A stretch of 64,000 nucleotides of DNA. It comes from DMER64 sp964600385 (GTDB taxonomy: Bacteria; Bacteroidota; Bacteroidia; Bacteroidales; UBA932). Below, one piece after another: positions 62,947-64,000 of this stretch. The stretch lies in the NCBI GenBank assembly GCA_964600385.1, contig CAZRJC010000004.1, positions 62,001 through 126,000 on the forward strand, in the 5' to 3' direction. A model generated the notes under the pieces. The model was given only the letters and a program-made list of their open reading frames with translations. It did not search any database and had not been told where the DNA came from. How positions within the stretch are numbered: the first letter of the stretch is position 1; each line of letters starts with the position of its first letter. A program made the position numbers and the translations under genes.

Positions 62947-63753
62947 ATGGGACAAAAGACAAATCCTATCAGCAACCGAGTAGGTATTATCCGTGGTTGG
63001 GATTCAAGCTGGTGTGGGAACTTTTCCGAAAGATTGGCAGAAGACGCCAAGATTCGTGAGTACCTTACCACCCGTTTGGCCAAAGCCAGCTTATCACGCG
63101 TTGTGATTGAGCGTACCCTTAAGCTCATTACTGTTACCATCCATACGGCCCGTCCCGGAATTATCATCGGGAAAGGCGGTCAGGAGGTTGATAAATTAAA
63201 AGAAGAGTTAAAGAAGATATCCAACAAGGAAGTTCAGATCAACATCTTTGAAGTTAAGCGTCCTGAACTCGATGCCACTATTGTTGCCAACAATATTGCT
63301 CGTCAGATTGAAGGTCGTGTTTCTTACCGCAGGGCCATTAAAATGGCCATGGCATCTACCATCCGCATGGGAGCTGAAGGTATTAAGGTGCTTATTGGCG
63401 GTCGTCTTGGCGGAGCCGAAATGGCTCGTCGCGAGATGTTAAAGGAAGGTCGTACTCCTTTGCATACTTTCCGTGCAGACATTGATTATGCCCTGGCCGA
63501 AGCTCACACTAAAGTTGGCGTGCTGGGTATTAAAGTATGGATTTGCAACGGCGAAGTATACGGAAAGCGTGATCTGTCCCCCAACGTTGGTACCGCTGCT
63601 ACAGCTGCCGGAAGCGCCAAAATGTCCGGCAACGAACGTGGTGAAAGACGTGGTGGCGGTGACCGCAGGGATCGCCGCGGCGGTGACCGCAGGGATAATC
63701 GCGGTGGAGATCGCAGGGACGGTGGAAGAAGGGAAAGAACACCCCGCCAATAA
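62947..63753 (+). CDS. rpsC: 30S ribosomal protein S3 with a repetitive Arg/Gly/Asp-rich C-terminal tail
   Basis: 268 residues, longer than E. coli S3 (233). The core is normal: KH domain with 'IIIGKGGQEVDKL' and a C-terminal core ending 'WICNGEVYGKRDLSPN' at about residue 214. A 54-residue low-complexity tail follows, with three tandem eight-residue units of the type G-G-D-R-R-D-x-x (residues 237-260). It is the last gene of the cluster; the usual rplP, rpmC, rpsQ and later genes do not follow. A terminator closes the unit. Confidence 0.97.
   Translation: MGQKTNPISNRVGIIRGWDSSWCGNFSERLAEDAKIREYLTTRLAKASLSRVVIERTLKLITVTIHTARPGIIIGKGGQEVDKLKEELKKISNKEVQINIFEVKRPELDATIVANNIARQIEGRVSYRRAIKMAMASTIRMGAEGIKVLIGGRLGGAEMARREMLKEGRTPLHTFRADIDYALAEAHTKVGVLGIKVWICNGEVYGKRDLSPNVGTAATAAGSAKMSGNERGERRGGGDRRDRRGGDRRDNRGGDRRDGGRRERTPRQ
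63655..63726 (+). repeat. Three tandem 24-base repeats inside rpsC
   Basis: Units at 63655-63678, 63679-63702 and 63703-63726 are near-identical in DNA as well as protein, so they may expand or contract by slippage. Confidence 0.85.
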
Positions 63754-63779
63754 TTATTTTCCAATAAAAAAAGTAAAAA

Positions 63780-63809
63780 AGCTGCCCCTATACCGGGTGG
63801 CTTTTTTTC
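63780..63809 (+). terminator. Intrinsic terminator after rpsC
   Basis: The stem AGCTGCCC/GGGTGGCT (with two G-U pairs) is followed by seven T. It separates rpsC from the glycosyltransferase gene. Confidence 0.8.
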
Positions 63810-63810
63810 T

Positions 63811-63818
63811 TATCTTCG
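63811..63818 (+). promoter_or_regulatory. Probable promoter -7 box of the glycosyltransferase gene
   Basis: TATCTTCG, one mismatch from TAnnTTTG, directly after the terminator and 24 bases before the TTG start. Confidence 0.4.
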
Positions 63819-63842
63819 TATCTTGATGTAAAAAATAAGGTT

Positions 63843-64000
63843 TTGAAAATAGCTTATTTATCCTCATTCCATCCGTATAGAGGCGGCATTGCACAATTTA
63901 ACACCAATTTGTACGATGCGCTGCAGAAAGATCATCAGGTTTGGGCGTTCAATTTTTCCCGCCAATATCCCGGTATACTGTTTCCCGGCAAAAGTCAGTA
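63843..64000 (+). CDS. Glycosyltransferase, N-terminal fragment (cut by window edge)
   Basis: An open frame from a TTG start (63843) reading 'KIAYLSSFHPYRGGIAQF' and 'NFSRQYPGILFPGKSQ' to the edge. The Gly-Gly-Ile-Ala-Gln motif after the first strand is that of family 4 (GT-B) glycosyltransferases. No ATG is in frame before it. It follows the ribosomal terminator, where rplP would normally be found. Confidence 0.75.
   Translation, partial: MKIAYLSSFHPYRGGIAQFNTNLYDALQKDHQVWAFNFSRQYPGILFPGKSQ

Noticed and set aside
1..64000. CRISPR array, insertion sequence or prophage
   Set aside because: No regularly spaced repeats, transposase, integrase or phage structural gene was found in either strand.

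Overview
The window reads as chromosomal DNA from a member of the Bacteroidales (phylum Bacteroidota). The evidence is TAnnTTTG-type promoter boxes, few Shine-Dalgarno sites, many lipoproteins, Oar-type TonB-dependent receptors, BACON domains, a fimbrillin and LytS/LytTR signalling. Species and genus cannot be fixed from the sequence alone. The DNA is gene dense and mostly single copy, with no insertion sequence, prophage or CRISPR array seen.

Layout. 1-4020: a MacB-type ABC exporter (two FtsX-fold permeases, adaptor, TolC). 4017-9807 (-): an RND efflux operon (TolC, adaptor, HAE1-type pump) ending in a small PII-like gene. 9923-11655 (+): a LytS/LytTR two-component pair. 11617-18946 (-): a tight operon of an M28 peptidase, a GtrA-like protein and four paralogous alpha/beta hydrolases, with two pairs of unannotated 26-43 residue membrane microproteins between them. 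18984-24582: comF, cdaA, mutS2, a small lipoprotein and metK. 24821-38509: a secreted nuclease with BACON and OB-like domains, two Oar-type receptors, a BACON/OB lipoprotein and two 5'-nucleotidase lipoproteins. 38542-43107: a yraN-manC-arcA-M55 peptidase-pheS operon. 43208-44594: an orphan fimbrillin and tRNA-Gly and tRNA-Leu genes. 44646-55356: fhs, an M48 lipoprotein, a DmpA peptidase, an exported PPOX-fold protein, an S9 peptidase, an OmpA/LamG protein and a GH3 glycosidase. 55401-59723: carAB. 59818-63753: rplC-rplD-rplW-rplB-rpsS-rplV-rpsC, a truncated S10 cluster without rpsJ in front and closed by a terminator after rpsC. A glycosyltransferase starts at the right edge.

Two regions look most novel. 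One is the hydrolase/microprotein array (11617-17084), where the same small hydrophobic peptide family occurs four times in two ordered pairs, each pair just upstream of a hydrolase gene. The other is the 24.8-38.5 kb region, which reads as a complete extracellular nucleic-acid scavenging pathway: nuclease, OB-fold surface lipoproteins, outer-membrane receptors and nucleotidases. The domain set resembles the single multidomain nuclease YhcR of Bacillus subtilis, split over several genes. The broken S10 cluster and the Arg/Gly/Asp-rich repeat tail on ribosomal protein S3 are also unusual.

The rest is housekeeping and secreted peptide catabolism (M28, S9, DmpA, M55 and M48 peptidases, arginine deiminase), consistent with a protein- or detritus-using heterotroph.
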